Positions 37,873 through 47,081 of a stretch of DNA of 64,000 bases are shown here, in pieces. Numbering within the stretch: the first letter of the stretch is position 1; every line of letters begins with the position of its first letter. A model generated the notes under the pieces. The model saw nothing but the letters and a program-made list of their open reading frames with translations. It made no database searches and was not told where the DNA came from. The position numbers were made by a program, and so were the translations under genes. This DNA is from Pseudomonas sp. PSE14 (GTDB lineage Bacteria; Pseudomonadota; Gammaproteobacteria; Pseudomonadales; Pseudomonadaceae): assembly GCF_029203285.1 (NCBI RefSeq), contig NZ_CP115669.1:2356001-2420000 (forward strand), given 5' to 3'.

Positions 37873-38955
37873 TTATGTCAGCGGCAGCAGGCGTTCACCC
37901 AGACGGCCGCTGTCCGCCAGTTCAAGGAACTCGTCCCCCATCCGCCGGCTCTCGTCCATCGCCTTGTGCCAGTAGCGCTCGCGGCCGGCGTCGTCGCCCA
38001 GGTAGCGGTGGAAGTCCTTGCGGTCCGGCAGCTTGTTGTGCGGCAGGCGCGCCAGGTATTCCTTCGACGGAGCGAGCAGCAGCACGTCCTGCAGGCGGCC
38101 GGCGTCGCCCCGGCGCCAGGGCAGGCCCTTGTCGAACCAGCCGGGGATCACCTTGTCGGTGAAGTGCGGATAAAGCACCACGCCTTCGGGCAGGTAGGGC
38201 AGGTCGAGGTGATAGTCGAGCAGGCCGCCGTCGCGGTAGGTGCCGGGGCCGGCGCCGGGAATGTCGCGCACGCCTTCCATCACCATCGGGATCGAGCCCG
38301 AGGCGAGCAGGGCGTGGCGCAGGTTGGCCAGGTCCAGGTGCAGGTAGCGCGAGGGGAAGTCCGACAGCGGTTCCAGCGGCGGCGCGCGGCGCGAATCGTG
38401 GATGATCAGCCGCTCGAAGTGCCGGTGCAGATGACGGCGGCCCACCAGGTTGTCGCGGATCACCGCGCCCAGGCCCATGCCGAGGCTGGCCTTGCCGTCC
38501 TGGGCGAGGCGGCCATGGCTCTTCACCACCACCACGTTGAGGCGGTACCAGGGGTTGCCGAGCACGCTGGCGTCGCGGCCGTCGAGCAGGTCGTCGAGCA
38601 TCTTCGCGCAGCTTCTCGAGACGTCCGTGATGCTCGCGTTACGGGCGAAGCGCTGCTGGGTATAGAGCTCGCCGAGGCGGCGGATGCCTTCGGCCGGGTC
38701 CGGCAGACAGGCGCTGGCGAAGCGCCAGGAACCGATGGAGGCGCCGATCAGCGAACGCTCGCGCGGCGCGCGCGGCAGCCATTCGCCGAACAGCGCCAGG
38801 TCCAGGCCCTGGATACCCAGCGCCTTCGGGCCACCAGCGGCGCCAGGCAGGATGCCGACGTCGGCCGGGGCGAGGCCCTGTTCGCGGATGCGCTTGAGGG
38901 CACGGGTGCCGGCCTTGAGGATGAGGGCAGGGGTCTTGATCTGGATGGCGGTCAT
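37873..38955 (-). CDS. patatin-like phospholipase family protein
   Basis: The 360-residue protein has the patatin serine elbow GASIGS (nucleophile S73) and the DGG motif (D242 in YRDGGLLDYH) of the Ser-Asp dyad. The oxyanion glycine-rich loop is GAAGGPKALG (38-47). It has no signal peptide and is probably a cytoplasmic acyl hydrolase. Substrate unknown. The start ATG at 38955 is the first in frame. Confidence 0.88.
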   Translation of the reverse strand: MTAIQIKTPALILKAGTRALKRIREQGLAPADVGILPGAAGGPKALGIQGLDLALFGEWLPRAPRERSLIGASIGSWRFASACLPDPAEGIRRLGELYTQQRFARNASITDVSRSCAKMLDDLLDGRDASVLGNPWYRLNVVVVKSHGRLAQDGKASLGMGLGAVIRDNLVGRRHLHRHFERLIIHDSRRAPPLEPLSDFPSRYLHLDLANLRHALLASGSIPMVMEGVRDIPGAGPGTYRDGGLLDYHLDLPYLPEGVVLYPHFTDKVIPGWFDKGLPWRRGDAGRLQDVLLLAPSKEYLARLPHNKLPDRKDFHRYLGDDAGRERYWHKAMDESRRMGDEFLELADSGRLGERLLPLT

Positions 38956-39040
38956 GCGGAGCCTCGCGGGTGCAGGCGGCGATTATAGAGCCTGCAGGCG
39001 CGGAGCAAGGAGACTTCACCGGGTGAATGATCCTTGCCGA

Positions 39041-39056
39041 TTCAGCTTGAATTAAG
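39041..39056. promoter_or_regulatory. candidate BqsR box
   Basis: TTCAG-CTTGAA-TTAAG matches the BqsR consensus TTAAG-N6-TTAAG with one mismatch in the first half. It lies 50 bases before the first PepSY gene of the bqs-like operon, where autoregulation is expected. Confidence 0.6.
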
Positions 39057-39105
39057 TCCTTCACCTTAGTCTGAGGAACATGCCAATTCAGACGAGGTGT
39101 TACCC

Positions 39106-39414
39106 ATGAAACCGCTGGTTCTTCTGACTGCCGCCACTGCGCTGCTGCTTGGGGCTGCCGCGGCGATGGCCCACGACATCGGTCCGGACGAGGCACTGCG
39201 CCTGCGCGATGCCGGCACCATTCGCGATTTCGAAGCCCTCAACCAGACTGCCCTGAGCAAGCATCCGGGCGGATCAGTGTACGATAGCGAGCTTGAGCTG
39301 GAACATGGCCGCTACCTCTACAAGGTCGATCTCAAGGACGCACAGGGCGTGAAATGGGATGTCGAACTCGATGCGGTGAGCGGCGCAATCATCAAGGATC
39401 GCCAGGACGACTGA
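39106..39414 (+). CDS. PepSY-domain periplasmic protein 1
   Basis: The 102-residue product has a signal peptide (MKPLVLLTAATALLLGAAAA, then MAHDIG) and one PepSY domain (YLYKVDLKDAQGVKWDVELD). Its C-terminus SGAIIKDRQDD is acidic. PepSY proteins inhibit proteases or bind ligands and often accompany two-component systems. It heads a four-gene coupled operon with a second PepSY gene and bqsRS-like genes (stop and next start overlap as TGATG). It corresponds by position to the small genes preceding bqsR in P. aeruginosa. Confidence 0.88.
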   Translation: MKPLVLLTAATALLLGAAAAMAHDIGPDEALRLRDAGTIRDFEALNQTALSKHPGGSVYDSELELEHGRYLYKVDLKDAQGVKWDVELDAVSGAIIKDRQDD

Positions 39415-39728
39415 TGAAGATCGATTTGCCGCGCGCGGCCCTGCTGGCCATCGCGCTCGCCCTGTCGGCCGGTGTCGCGCAGGCCCATGACCTGAGCCAG
39501 GACGAGGCCCTGCGGCTGAGCCGTGAAGGGGTGATCCGCCCGTTCGAGGAAATTCTGCCCATCGCCCAGGGGCTCTATCCCGGCTCCAAGCTGCTGGAGG
39601 CCGAGCTGGAGAAGGAGCACGACACCTATATTTACGAGGTGGAGCTGCTCACCGTCGATGGCGTAGTGCGTGAACTGGAACTGGATGCCCGCAATGGTCG
39701 CATCCTCAAGGATAAGGAAGACGACTGA
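39414..39728 (+). CDS. PepSY-domain periplasmic protein 2
   Basis: The 104-residue paralogue of the preceding protein has a signal peptide ([16 protein letters not shown] then [11 protein letters not shown]) and the same HD-x3-DEALRL start and [11 protein letters not shown] end. The two are clearly a tandem duplication. It overlaps both neighbours by one base (TGATG on each side), so translation is coupled through to the response regulator. Confidence 0.88.
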   Translation: MKIDLPRAALLAIALALSAGVAQAHDLSQDEALRLSREGVIRPFEEILPIAQGLYPGSKLLEAELEKEHDTYIYEVELLTVDGVVRELELDARNGRILKDKEDD

Positions 39729-40408
39729 TGCGCCTGTTGCTGGTGGAAGACCACGTCCCCCTGGCCGATGAGCTGCTGGCCACCCTGACGCGCCAGGGCT
39801 ACGCCGTCGACTGGCTGGCCGACGGCCGCGACGCCGCCGTGCAGGGCGCCAGCGAGCCCTATGACCTGATCATCCTCGACCTTGGCCTGCCGGGGCGTCC
39901 GGGGCTGGACGTGCTGCGCGAATGGCGCGGCATGGGGTTGGCAACGCCGGTGCTGATCCTCACTGCGCGGGGCTCCTGGGCTGAGCGTATCGACGGCCTG
40001 AAGGCCGGCGCCGACGACTACCTCACCAAGCCGTTCCATCCCGAAGAGCTACTGCTGCGCATCCAGGCGCTGCTGCGCCGAGCCCGTGGGCTGGCCAACC
40101 AGAGCCAGCTGGAAGTGGCGGGTCTGACGCTGGACGAGGCACGGCAGTGCGTACAGCAGGGTGGCAAGGATGTCGACCTGACGTCCGCCGAGTTCCGCCT
40201 GTTGCGCTATTTCATGCTGCACCCCGGCCAGTTGCTGTCGAAATCCCACCTTGCCGAGCACCTCTATGACGGCGAGACCGAGCGCGACTCCAACGTCATC
40301 GAGGTGCACATCAATCACCTGCGCCGCAAGCTCGGCCGGGAGATCATCGAGACCCGTCGCGGACAGGGCTACCGCTTCACCGGCACCGCCGGCGGAGCCG
40401 CCCGTTGA
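39728..40408 (+). CDS. bqsR: OmpR-family response regulator BqsR/CarR
   Basis: The 226-residue regulator has a receiver domain (acidic pocket E7/D8, phosphorylation site D51 in [11 protein letters not shown]103 region [10 protein letters not shown]). An OmpR-type winged helix ([21 protein letters not shown]) follows. Neighbours (PepSY genes before, histidine kinase after, tlpQ nearby) match bqsRS/carRS of P. aeruginosa, which responds to Fe(II) and calcium and affects biofilm dispersal and cationic stress. Naming is by context and resemblance. Confidence 0.88.
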   Translation: MRLLLVEDHVPLADELLATLTRQGYAVDWLADGRDAAVQGASEPYDLIILDLGLPGRPGLDVLREWRGMGLATPVLILTARGSWAERIDGLKAGADDYLTKPFHPEELLLRIQALLRRARGLANQSQLEVAGLTLDEARQCVQQGGKDVDLTSAEFRLLRYFMLHPGQLLSKSHLAEHLYDGETERDSNVIEVHINHLRRKLGREIIETRRGQGYRFTGTAGGAAR

Positions 40409-41724
40409 TGTCGATCCAGCGCCGGCTCGGCCTCGGGCTCGGCGTGGTGCTGGTGGTGATCGGCCTGGTGCTGGCGCAGACCGGGCTCTGGTTGTTCGAC
40501 CAGGGCCTGCGCCGCTATCTCGCCGAGGGCCTGCAGGACGAGGCGGAAAGCCTGCTGGTGGGCATCATGCGCGGCCCGGCCGGCCTGCAACTGGATGACC
40601 AGCGGGTGGACGCTGCCTATGAACGCCTGTTCTCCGGGCGCTATTTCGTAATCCGTTTCGATGACGTTACTTGGCGTTCCCGTTCGCTGTGGGACCGGGA
40701 GCTGGACCTGCCTGAGCACAAGGGCCTGGTCCGGGCGCTGGAGAAAGGTCCGGAGGGGCAGCGATTGCTGGTCTATCGCGGCGACTACAAACGCTATGGC
40801 AAGCAGTTGAAGATCGTCGTGGCGCAGGATTACACGCCGCTCCTCAAGAGCTTCAAACGTCTGCGCAACGTCGGCCTGGCTGCCGGTGGCGTGGCGCTGC
40901 TGCTGATCCTGGTCTTCCAGGGCTTCACCGTCCGCCGTGCCTTGCGTCCGCTGGAGCGTGTGCGCCAGCAGATCGCGCAGTTGCAGGAAGGGCAGCGCAG
41001 TCAGCTGGACCGGCAGGTGCCACGGGAGCTGGAGCCGCTGGTGGATCAGGTCAACCACCTGCTGCAGCACACCGAAGATACCCTGCGCCGCTCGCGCAAC
41101 GCGCTGGGCAACCTCGGACATGCCTTGAAGACTCCCCTTGCGGTACTGATCAGCCTCGCCGAGCGCGATGAAGTGCGCGAGCACCCGGAGTTGCGCCGCG
41201 TGCTGCAGGAGCAATTGGAGCAGATCGAGCAACGCCTGGCCCGCGAACTGGGCCGCGCGCGCCTGGTGGGCGAAGCACTGCCCGGCGCGCATTTCGACTG
41301 CGATGCGGAATTGCCCAGTCTGTGCGAGATGCTCAGGCTGATCCATGGCGAACACCTGGGTATCGAGTGGAAGGCGTCGCCAGGCCTGCGCTTGCCGTTC
41401 GATCGCGAGGACCTGCTGGAGATGCTCGGCAACCTGCTGGATAACGCCTGCAAGTGGGCGGATGCCCAGGTCCGGCTGACGGTTGAGAAGGGCGCCGACA
41501 GCTATCTGCTGAGCGTGGATGATGACGGTCCCGGCATTGCCGAGGATCAGCGCGAAAGTGTGCTGGAGCGCGGCACGCGGCTGGACGAACAGGTCGCAGG
41601 GCATGGCCTGGGGTTGGGCATCGCGCGGGATATTGCGGCGGCGTGTGGCGGCAACCTGAGGCTGGAAGGTAGCGAGCTCGGTGGCTTGCGGGTGGTGGTC
41701 GAGTTACCGCGCCGCGCGGTGTGA
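40408..41724 (+). CDS. bqsS: sensor histidine kinase BqsS/CarS
   Basis: The 438-residue kinase has helix 1 (about 9-30), a periplasmic sensor (31-152), helix 2 (about 154-172) and a HAMP-like linker. The DHp helix has H238 (NALGNLGHALKTPL). The ATPase has N-box LLDNACKWA and G-box DDDGPGIAED. The sensor has RELDLPE at residues 97-103 where an RExxE iron motif is reported for P. aeruginosa BqsS. The ATG overlaps the bqsR stop (TGATG). No terminator is obvious; repeats follow. Confidence 0.88.
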   Translation: MSIQRRLGLGLGVVLVVIGLVLAQTGLWLFDQGLRRYLAEGLQDEAESLLVGIMRGPAGLQLDDQRVDAAYERLFSGRYFVIRFDDVTWRSRSLWDRELDLPEHKGLVRALEKGPEGQRLLVYRGDYKRYGKQLKIVVAQDYTPLLKSFKRLRNVGLAAGGVALLLILVFQGFTVRRALRPLERVRQQIAQLQEGQRSQLDRQVPRELEPLVDQVNHLLQHTEDTLRRSRNALGNLGHALKTPLAVLISLAERDEVREHPELRRVLQEQLEQIEQRLARELGRARLVGEALPGAHFDCDAELPSLCEMLRLIHGEHLGIEWKASPGLRLPFDREDLLEMLGNLLDNACKWADAQVRLTVEKGADSYLLSVDDDGPGIAEDQRESVLERGTRLDEQVAGHGLGLGIARDIAAACGGNLRLEGSELGGLRVVVELPRRAV

Positions 41725-42130
41725 GACGGCTTCCGTAGGAGTGGACTCTGTCCGCGATTGGGCTTTGTGCCGTGCGGTTCGCAAGCAAGCTCGCTCCTAC
41801 AGAGAAGCGCCGGTGTTTCCCTGTAGGAGCGAGCTTGCTCGCGAACCTGATCCGGCGCCGGCCTTGCCGGGCGCCAGGCCGGCTAACGATTGTCCCGGCT
41901 GCGCCGGGATTTCGCGGAGAAGCTCCGCTCCTACGTGAAGTCCTGCGCGGGGACCTGCGCTCTCCCTAACCCTGACTGCGCGCCCCGCTCCGAAGGGAGA
42001 GGGTGCTATATGGCGTGATGCGACGTACGTCGTGCACCGGCGAGCACAGTATTGTCAGAGCGCGCCGAACGGTTCCCTCTCCCTTCAGGGAGAGGGCTAG
42101 GGAGAGGGGCTTTTCGCCTGGCTCCGGTCG
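41725..42130. repeat. repeat-filled gap: REP cluster plus CTCTCCC inverted repeats
   Basis: These 406 bases hold no gene. At 41735-41800 there is a degenerate REP pair. At 41823-41845 a full REP unit is followed by GC hairpins (41863-41907) and an inverted REP arm at 41911-41934. A different family follows: CTCTCCCTAACC...GAAGGGAGAGGG at 41960-42003, facing an inverted copy at 42074-42108, with the palindrome CGACGTACGTCG at 42021-42032 between. The last hairpin may end bqsS and tlpQ transcripts. Confidence 0.85.
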
Positions 42131-44275
42131 TCAAACCCGGAACTGATCCATCAGCCCCTGCTGATGGTTCGCCAGCTTGTTCAGCGACTGGCTCACCTGC
42201 GCCGATTCCTGCGCCTGGCTGGACAGCGACTCGGTGACGTCACGAATGCCCGCCACGTTGCGGTTGATCTCCTCGGCCACCGCGCTCTGTTCCTCGGCGG
42301 CGCTGGCGATCTGCAGGTTCATGTCGGTGATCACGCTCACCGCCTCGCCGATGCGCTTGAGCGCAGCCACGGCCTGCTCGACCTGACTCACGCTGTCCTG
42401 CGCCTGGCGATGGCTGTTGCTCATCGCACCGACCACGTCGCGGGTGCCGTTCTGCAGGCCTTCGATGACCTGGCGGATTTCCTCCACCGAGTCCTGGGTG
42501 CGCCGGGCCAGGTTGCGCACCTCGTCGGCGACCACCGCGAAACCGCGTCCTGCCTCACCGGCACGAGCCGCTTCGATGGCTGCGTTGAGGGCCAGCAGGT
42601 TGGTCTGCTCGGCGATACCGCGGATCACCTCCAGCACCGAGCCGATCTGCTCGCTGCTCGCCGCCAGGCCTTCGACCTGGCTCATGGCGCTGCTCATGTC
42701 GCTGGCCAGCTCGTCGATCAGGCGGGTGGTGTTGTCGATGACGCTCAAGCCATCGCGGGTCGCACCGTCGGCACCGCGGGCAGCGTCGGCGGCCATGGCG
42801 GCGCTGTTGGCGACGTCATGGGCGGTGGCGCTCATTTCCTGGGAAGCGGTGGCGACCTGGTCGACTTCACGGAACTGCTGCTGCATGCCGGCGCTGGTCT
42901 GGCTGGCGATTTCCGAGGACTGGTCGGCGGTGGCGCGGGCGTCGTGTACCGAGGATTTCACGTCGCGGATGATCGGCTGCAGCTTGTCGAGGAAGCGGTT
43001 GAACCAGCCGGCCAGCTCGCCCAGTTCGTCCTTGCCGGTGTAGTCCAGGCGCTTGGTCAGGTCGCCTTCGCCGCTGGCAATGTTGCGCAGCATGGCGGCG
43101 ACCTTGAGGATCGGACGGGTCACGCCGCGGGCGGTGAGCCACATGGCGAACAGGCCGATCAGCACGGCGATCAGGCCGAAGCCGAGCTGGGAGAGGGTGC
43201 CCTGGGTGCGCTGCTCGTCGAGCTGCTGCTGCAGGGTGATGGCCGGACCGAGCAGTGTCTGCTCCGGCACCTCGAGAAGAACGGCCCAGGGTTTGGAGCC
43301 GGGAATCGGTTGCAGCGGTTCGATGACGCGCAGTTGAGCGTCCTGGCGCAGCACCTGCTCATGGTTGCTGGCAATGGACTGCAACAGCTGCGCGCCTTGC
43401 TGCGGATAGATCTCCTGCAGCTTCTTGCCCAGCAGGCTGGCGTCGGCGCTGTGCCCGGCAAGCAGGCCGGCGGCGCTGATGATGCTGACCTTGCCCTGGC
43501 CGTCATACAGCTCCTGGCTACCCTGGCGGCTGATCTCCTGGAGCTTTTCCAGGCTGATGTCCAGGCCCATCACGCCGACGATCTTGCCGTCCAGTTCCAG
43601 GGGGAAGGCAATGCTGGTCATCAGCAGCTTGTGGCCGCCGGCCTCGTCGAAGTAAGGGTCGAGCACGCAGGGCTGGCCGGTGGTCTTGGGGCAGGTGAAC
43701 CAGGCGTTGTAGGGCGCGCCGCTCGGGCCGGGAGTGGTGTCGGCGAGCATGGCTTCGTTCGTTGCCTCTGATTCGAGCTGGCCCGGCGTGGCCTGCGACC
43801 AGTAGAGGGAGAAGCGCCCGGCGTCGTTGCTGCCGATCTCGGCCTGGCCGGCGAACAGCTGATCCTTGCCGTCCAGGGCGTTGGGTTCGAAGGCTACGTA
43901 GAGCCCTAGCAGTTCGGGGTTGCCTTCGAGGGCGGTCTTCACCTGGCGGGTGAGGTCCTCGCGCAGGTCATAGGCATCGAGGAAGCGCTTCTGTGCCTGG
44001 TCGCGCAGGAACATCACCTGCCGCGAGAAGCCCTTGCCGTACTGGTAGGCGTCCATGATGTAGCGCTGGATGCGCATCGCCTGGACTTCACCGCGCGAGC
44101 GCAGGCGGGCCTGGGCGGCTTCGTCAAGCATGCGCGCGCTGGACTCCTTGACCAGTGCGGTGCTGTGCTGGGTGCGGAACACGGAAAGGCCGGACAACAG
44201 CGACACCACGCCGAGCAGGCAGAGGCCAGCAAGCAGCGTGATCTTCCATTGGATGGAAAGGCGGCGGAAAAGCAT
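42131..44275 (-). CDS. tlpQ: methyl-accepting chemotaxis protein, TlpQ-like (dCache)
   Basis: This 714-residue chemoreceptor has a short cytoplasmic head, helix 1 (about 11-31) and a large periplasmic dCache ligand domain (about 35-350). Helix 2 (about 368-388) and a HAMP domain ([20 protein letters not shown]) follow. The signalling hairpin tip is [20 protein letters not shown]. Length and neighbourhood match P. aeruginosa TlpQ, a receptor for histamine and polyamines. The ATG at 44275 is preceded by AAGGA; an ATG at 44281 is too close to it. It is driven by a sigma-28 promoter. Confidence 0.87.
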   Translation of the reverse strand: MLFRRLSIQWKITLLAGLCLLGVVSLLSGLSVFRTQHSTALVKESSARMLDEAAQARLRSRGEVQAMRIQRYIMDAYQYGKGFSRQVMFLRDQAQKRFLDAYDLREDLTRQVKTALEGNPELLGLYVAFEPNALDGKDQLFAGQAEIGSNDAGRFSLYWSQATPGQLESEATNEAMLADTTPGPSGAPYNAWFTCPKTTGQPCVLDPYFDEAGGHKLLMTSIAFPLELDGKIVGVMGLDISLEKLQEISRQGSQELYDGQGKVSIISAAGLLAGHSADASLLGKKLQEIYPQQGAQLLQSIASNHEQVLRQDAQLRVIEPLQPIPGSKPWAVLLEVPEQTLLGPAITLQQQLDEQRTQGTLSQLGFGLIAVLIGLFAMWLTARGVTRPILKVAAMLRNIASGEGDLTKRLDYTGKDELGELAGWFNRFLDKLQPIIRDVKSSVHDARATADQSSEIASQTSAGMQQQFREVDQVATASQEMSATAHDVANSAAMAADAARGADGATRDGLSVIDNTTRLIDELASDMSSAMSQVEGLAASSEQIGSVLEVIRGIAEQTNLLALNAAIEAARAGEAGRGFAVVADEVRNLARRTQDSVEEIRQVIEGLQNGTRDVVGAMSNSHRQAQDSVSQVEQAVAALKRIGEAVSVITDMNLQIASAAEEQSAVAEEINRNVAGIRDVTESLSSQAQESAQVSQSLNKLANHQQGLMDQFRV

Positions 44276-44576
44276 GGTCATGTCCTTGAGCAGGAAAACT
44301 CGGGGCTGCCGGGTTATCGGCCTTTTTCGCCCCTTCTTGATCGATGGCAGGAGGAAACGCCAAAAAACAGGCGATTCTGGTGTGCCTGTTCCAAGGGCAG
44401 CGTTTTCTCAGCAAAAAGTGTGCTCGCCAAGGCGAAATTCCTGTCGAAATTGCGCCGTCTGTTATCCGAAAGACTTTGATTCAACAGGCTTTTTGACAGG
44501 CTGGGTGAGGTTCGGCAGAGTACGCGCCTTTTGCCCGCCCAAGACCCAGTGGGCCCGGTTGTGAAGGAGAGATGAG
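44276..44576. other. tlpQ / transporter divergent intergenic region
   Basis: These 301 bases hold the tlpQ sigma-28 promoter near one end. On the other strand TTGACA at 44489-44494 could be a -35 for the transporter, but the -10 (CAGAGT, 17 bases on) is poor. The middle part is somewhat AT-rich, with no recognised operator. Confidence 0.5.
44314..44340 (-). promoter_or_regulatory. sigma-28 (FliA) promoter of tlpQ
   Basis: On the minus strand TCAA is followed by 15 bases and GCCGATAA, against the FliA consensus TAAA-N15-GCCGATAA (one mismatch). It ends about 38 bases before the tlpQ ATG, placing the receptor in the flagellar/chemotaxis regulon. Confidence 0.88.
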
Positions 44577-45896
44577 ATGAATGCGGTGCTGATCGCCGTT
44601 GGCCTGATGCTGGTGCTGAGCCTGTGTCGCGTGCATGTGGTGGTGGCGCTGATCGCCGGCGCGGTGACGGGCGGGCTGCTTGGCGGCCTGGGCATGGAAG
44701 GAACACTAAAGGCGTTCAACGCCGGCCTGGGTGGTGGTGCGACGGTGGCGCTGTCCTACGCGATGCTGGGTGCCTTCGCCGTAGCCATCGCGCGCTCGGG
44801 CATGGCCCATGCGCTCGCCGACCGTGCGCTGGCGATGCTCGGACGGCACGAAGACGGGGCACCGGCTGGCTTCAAGTGGCTGCTGATCGGGCTTCTGCTG
44901 CTGGTGGCGATCTCCTCGCAGAACCTGCTGCCGATCCACATCGCCTTCATCCCGCTGCTGGTGCCGCCGCTGCTCTACGTATTGACCCGCCTGCAGATCG
45001 ACCGTCGGCTGATCGCCTGCGTGATCACCTTCGGCCTGATCACACCCTACATGTTTCTGCCGGTGGGCTTCGGCAACATCTTTCTCAACGAGATCCTGCT
45101 GGCCAACGTCGCGCGCAGCGGCGTGGATGTCAGTGGTGTGGACGTCAGCCGGGCCATGCTCATCCCGGCCCTGGGTATGGTCTGCGGCCTGCTGATCGCG
45201 GTGCTGTTCAGCTACCGGCGCAAGCGCAGCTATGACCTGGAGCGTATCGAGCAGGCTGAGCGGGTCAGCACCCCCTACAGCCCGATGAGCCTGGCGGTGG
45301 CCGGGGTGGCGGTAGTGGCGGCGTTCGTCGTGCAACTGTGGCTGGATTCGATGATCCTCGGCGCGCTGGTGGGGTTCCTGGTGTTCTCCCTGTCCGGCGT
45401 GGTGCGTTGGAAGGAGGCGGACGACCTGTTCACCGAGGGCATGAAGATGATGGCCATGATCGGTTTCATCATGATCGCCGCCGCCGGTTTCGCCGAGGTG
45501 ATGAAGGCAACCGGACAGGTCGCCACCCTGGTCGAGGCGGCTGCCGCCTGGATCGGCCACAGCAAGGCCTGGGGCGCATTCCTCATGCTGCTGGTGGGGC
45601 TGCTGGTGACCATGGGCATCGGCTCGTCCTTCTCCACGGTGCCGATCATCGCGGCGATCTTCGTCCCGCTGGCAGTGCAACTGGGCTTCAGCCCGCTGGC
45701 CATCGTCAGTATCGTCGGTACCGCCGGCGCGCTGGGAGATGCGGGTTCGCCGGCGTCGGACTCCACCCTGGGCCCGACCTCGGGTCTCAACGTGGACGGC
45801 CAGCACAACCATATCTGGGACACCGTAGTGCCGACCTTCCTGCACTACAACCTGCCGCTGCTGGCCTTCGGCTGGGCGGCGGCGATGGTGCTGTAA
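44577..45896 (+). CDS. Na+/H+ antiporter family transporter (NhaC/YuiF-like)
   Basis: The 439-residue membrane protein has about 11-12 helices. Its start ([20 protein letters not shown]), [20 protein letters not shown], and the conserved [20 protein letters not shown] and [18 protein letters not shown] segments fit the Na+/H+ antiporter (NhaC-related) family that also includes amino-acid carriers. GAAGGAGAG precedes the ATG. It is divergent from tlpQ, so it may carry an amine or amino acid related to that receptor's ligands; this is inference. Confidence 0.85.
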   Translation: MNAVLIAVGLMLVLSLCRVHVVVALIAGAVTGGLLGGLGMEGTLKAFNAGLGGGATVALSYAMLGAFAVAIARSGMAHALADRALAMLGRHEDGAPAGFKWLLIGLLLLVAISSQNLLPIHIAFIPLLVPPLLYVLTRLQIDRRLIACVITFGLITPYMFLPVGFGNIFLNEILLANVARSGVDVSGVDVSRAMLIPALGMVCGLLIAVLFSYRRKRSYDLERIEQAERVSTPYSPMSLAVAGVAVVAAFVVQLWLDSMILGALVGFLVFSLSGVVRWKEADDLFTEGMKMMAMIGFIMIAAAGFAEVMKATGQVATLVEAAAAWIGHSKAWGAFLMLLVGLLVTMGIGSSFSTVPIIAAIFVPLAVQLGFSPLAIVSIVGTAGALGDAGSPASDSTLGPTSGLNVDGQHNHIWDTVVPTFLHYNLPLLAFGWAAAMVL

Positions 45897-45980
45897 GGCG
45901 GCAATCGCGCCGCAAAAGTTGCACTCGGCAGACCAACTGCTGACTAATGGGCAGGTTTCCCCCTACTTCCGGACCTGCTC

Positions 45981-47042
45981 ATGCTCGAATCGAAACTGGA
46001 ATACCGGACGTTCCTGCTCCTTCTGGCGGTGGTCACCATCGCCTTCGCCTGGCTGTTGTTGCCGTTCTACGGCGCGGTGTTCTGGGGCACCATCCTGGCG
46101 ATCATCTTCGCCCCGCTGCAACGCCGCCTGCGCGTGCGCCTGAACGGGCGCAACAACCTGGCGGCGCTGATATCGCTGACGATCTGCCTGTTGATCGTGA
46201 TCCTGCCGATCACCTTCATAGCCGGTGCGCTGGTGCAGGAGGGGGCGATGGTGTACCAGCGCCTGAAGTCCGGCGAGCTGAACTTCGTCACCTACTTCCA
46301 GCAGGCGATCGCCGCGCTACCGGGGTGGGCCCACCACTGGCTGGAGCGTTTCGACCTGACGGACCTGTCGAGCCTGCAGGAGAAGCTTTCTTCGGGGGCG
46401 ATGCAGGCGAGTCAACTGGTCGCCACCAAAGCCTTCAGCATTGGCCAGAACACCTTCGAGTTCGTCATCAGCTTCGGCATCATGCTCTACCTGCTGTTCT
46501 TCCTCCTGCGCGACGGACCGGCACTGGGGCGGCGTATCAAGCAGGCGGTGCCCCTGAGCGTTGAGCACAAGCAGCATCTGTTCACCAAGTTCACCACGGT
46601 GATTCGCGCCACGGTGAAGGGCAACATCGCCGTGGCCGCGACCCAGGGCGCGCTGGGAGGGCTGATCTTCTGGTTCCTCGGTATCCAGGGCTCACTGCTG
46701 TGGGGCACGCTGATGGCGTTCCTCTCGCTGCTGCCGGCCATCGGTGCGGGGCTGATCTGGGTGCCGGTGGCCGCCTACTTCCTGCTCACCGGGGCGATCT
46801 GGCAGGGCGTGGTGCTGACGCTGTTCTGCGTGCTGGTGATCGGTCTGGTGGACAACATCCTGCGCCCTATCCTGGTAGGCAAGGACACCAAGATGCCGGA
46901 CTACGTGGTGCTGATCTCCACCCTCGGTGGCATGTCGCTGTTCGGGCTGAACGGTTTCGTCATCGGCCCATTGATCGCAGCGCTGTTCATCGCCTCGTGG
47001 GACCTGTTCACCGGGCGGGAGGAAACTTCGGTATCGTCCTGA
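45981..47042 (+). CDS. AI-2E family transporter (PerM/TqsA-like)
   Basis: The 353-residue protein has the AI-2E layout of about 8 helices: a pair at residues 12-47, one at 60-85, then a long periplasmic/cytoplasmic segment and a C-terminal cluster. Conserved FGIMLYLLFFLLRDG and ATQGALGGLIFWFLGI occur, with LVDNILRPILVGKDTKMPDY near 290. Members export signals or act as ion antiporters; AI-2 itself is unlikely here as no luxS is seen. It ends at the bidirectional terminator 47045-47081. Confidence 0.88.
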   Translation: MLESKLEYRTFLLLLAVVTIAFAWLLLPFYGAVFWGTILAIIFAPLQRRLRVRLNGRNNLAALISLTICLLIVILPITFIAGALVQEGAMVYQRLKSGELNFVTYFQQAIAALPGWAHHWLERFDLTDLSSLQEKLSSGAMQASQLVATKAFSIGQNTFEFVISFGIMLYLLFFLLRDGPALGRRIKQAVPLSVEHKQHLFTKFTTVIRATVKGNIAVAATQGALGGLIFWFLGIQGSLLWGTLMAFLSLLPAIGAGLIWVPVAAYFLLTGAIWQGVVLTLFCVLVIGLVDNILRPILVGKDTKMPDYVVLISTLGGMSLFGLNGFVIGPLIAALFIASWDLFTGREETSVSS

Positions 47043-47044
47043 TA

Positions 47045-47081
47045 AAGCAAAAGCCCCGCCGAAGCGGGGCTTTTGTTCTTT
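47045..47081. terminator. terminator between AI-2E gene and rtcB (bidirectional)
   Basis: A 12-bp perfect stem (CAAAAGCCCCGC / GCGGGGCTTTTG) has a CGAA loop and T-rich flank. It overlaps the last bases of rtcB. Confidence 0.9.

Noticed and set aside
42021-42032. CGACGTACGTCG palindrome as a second copy of the braB operator
   Set aside because: It shares only the ACGTACGT core and lies inside a repeat island, not in front of a gene; chance similarity is likely.
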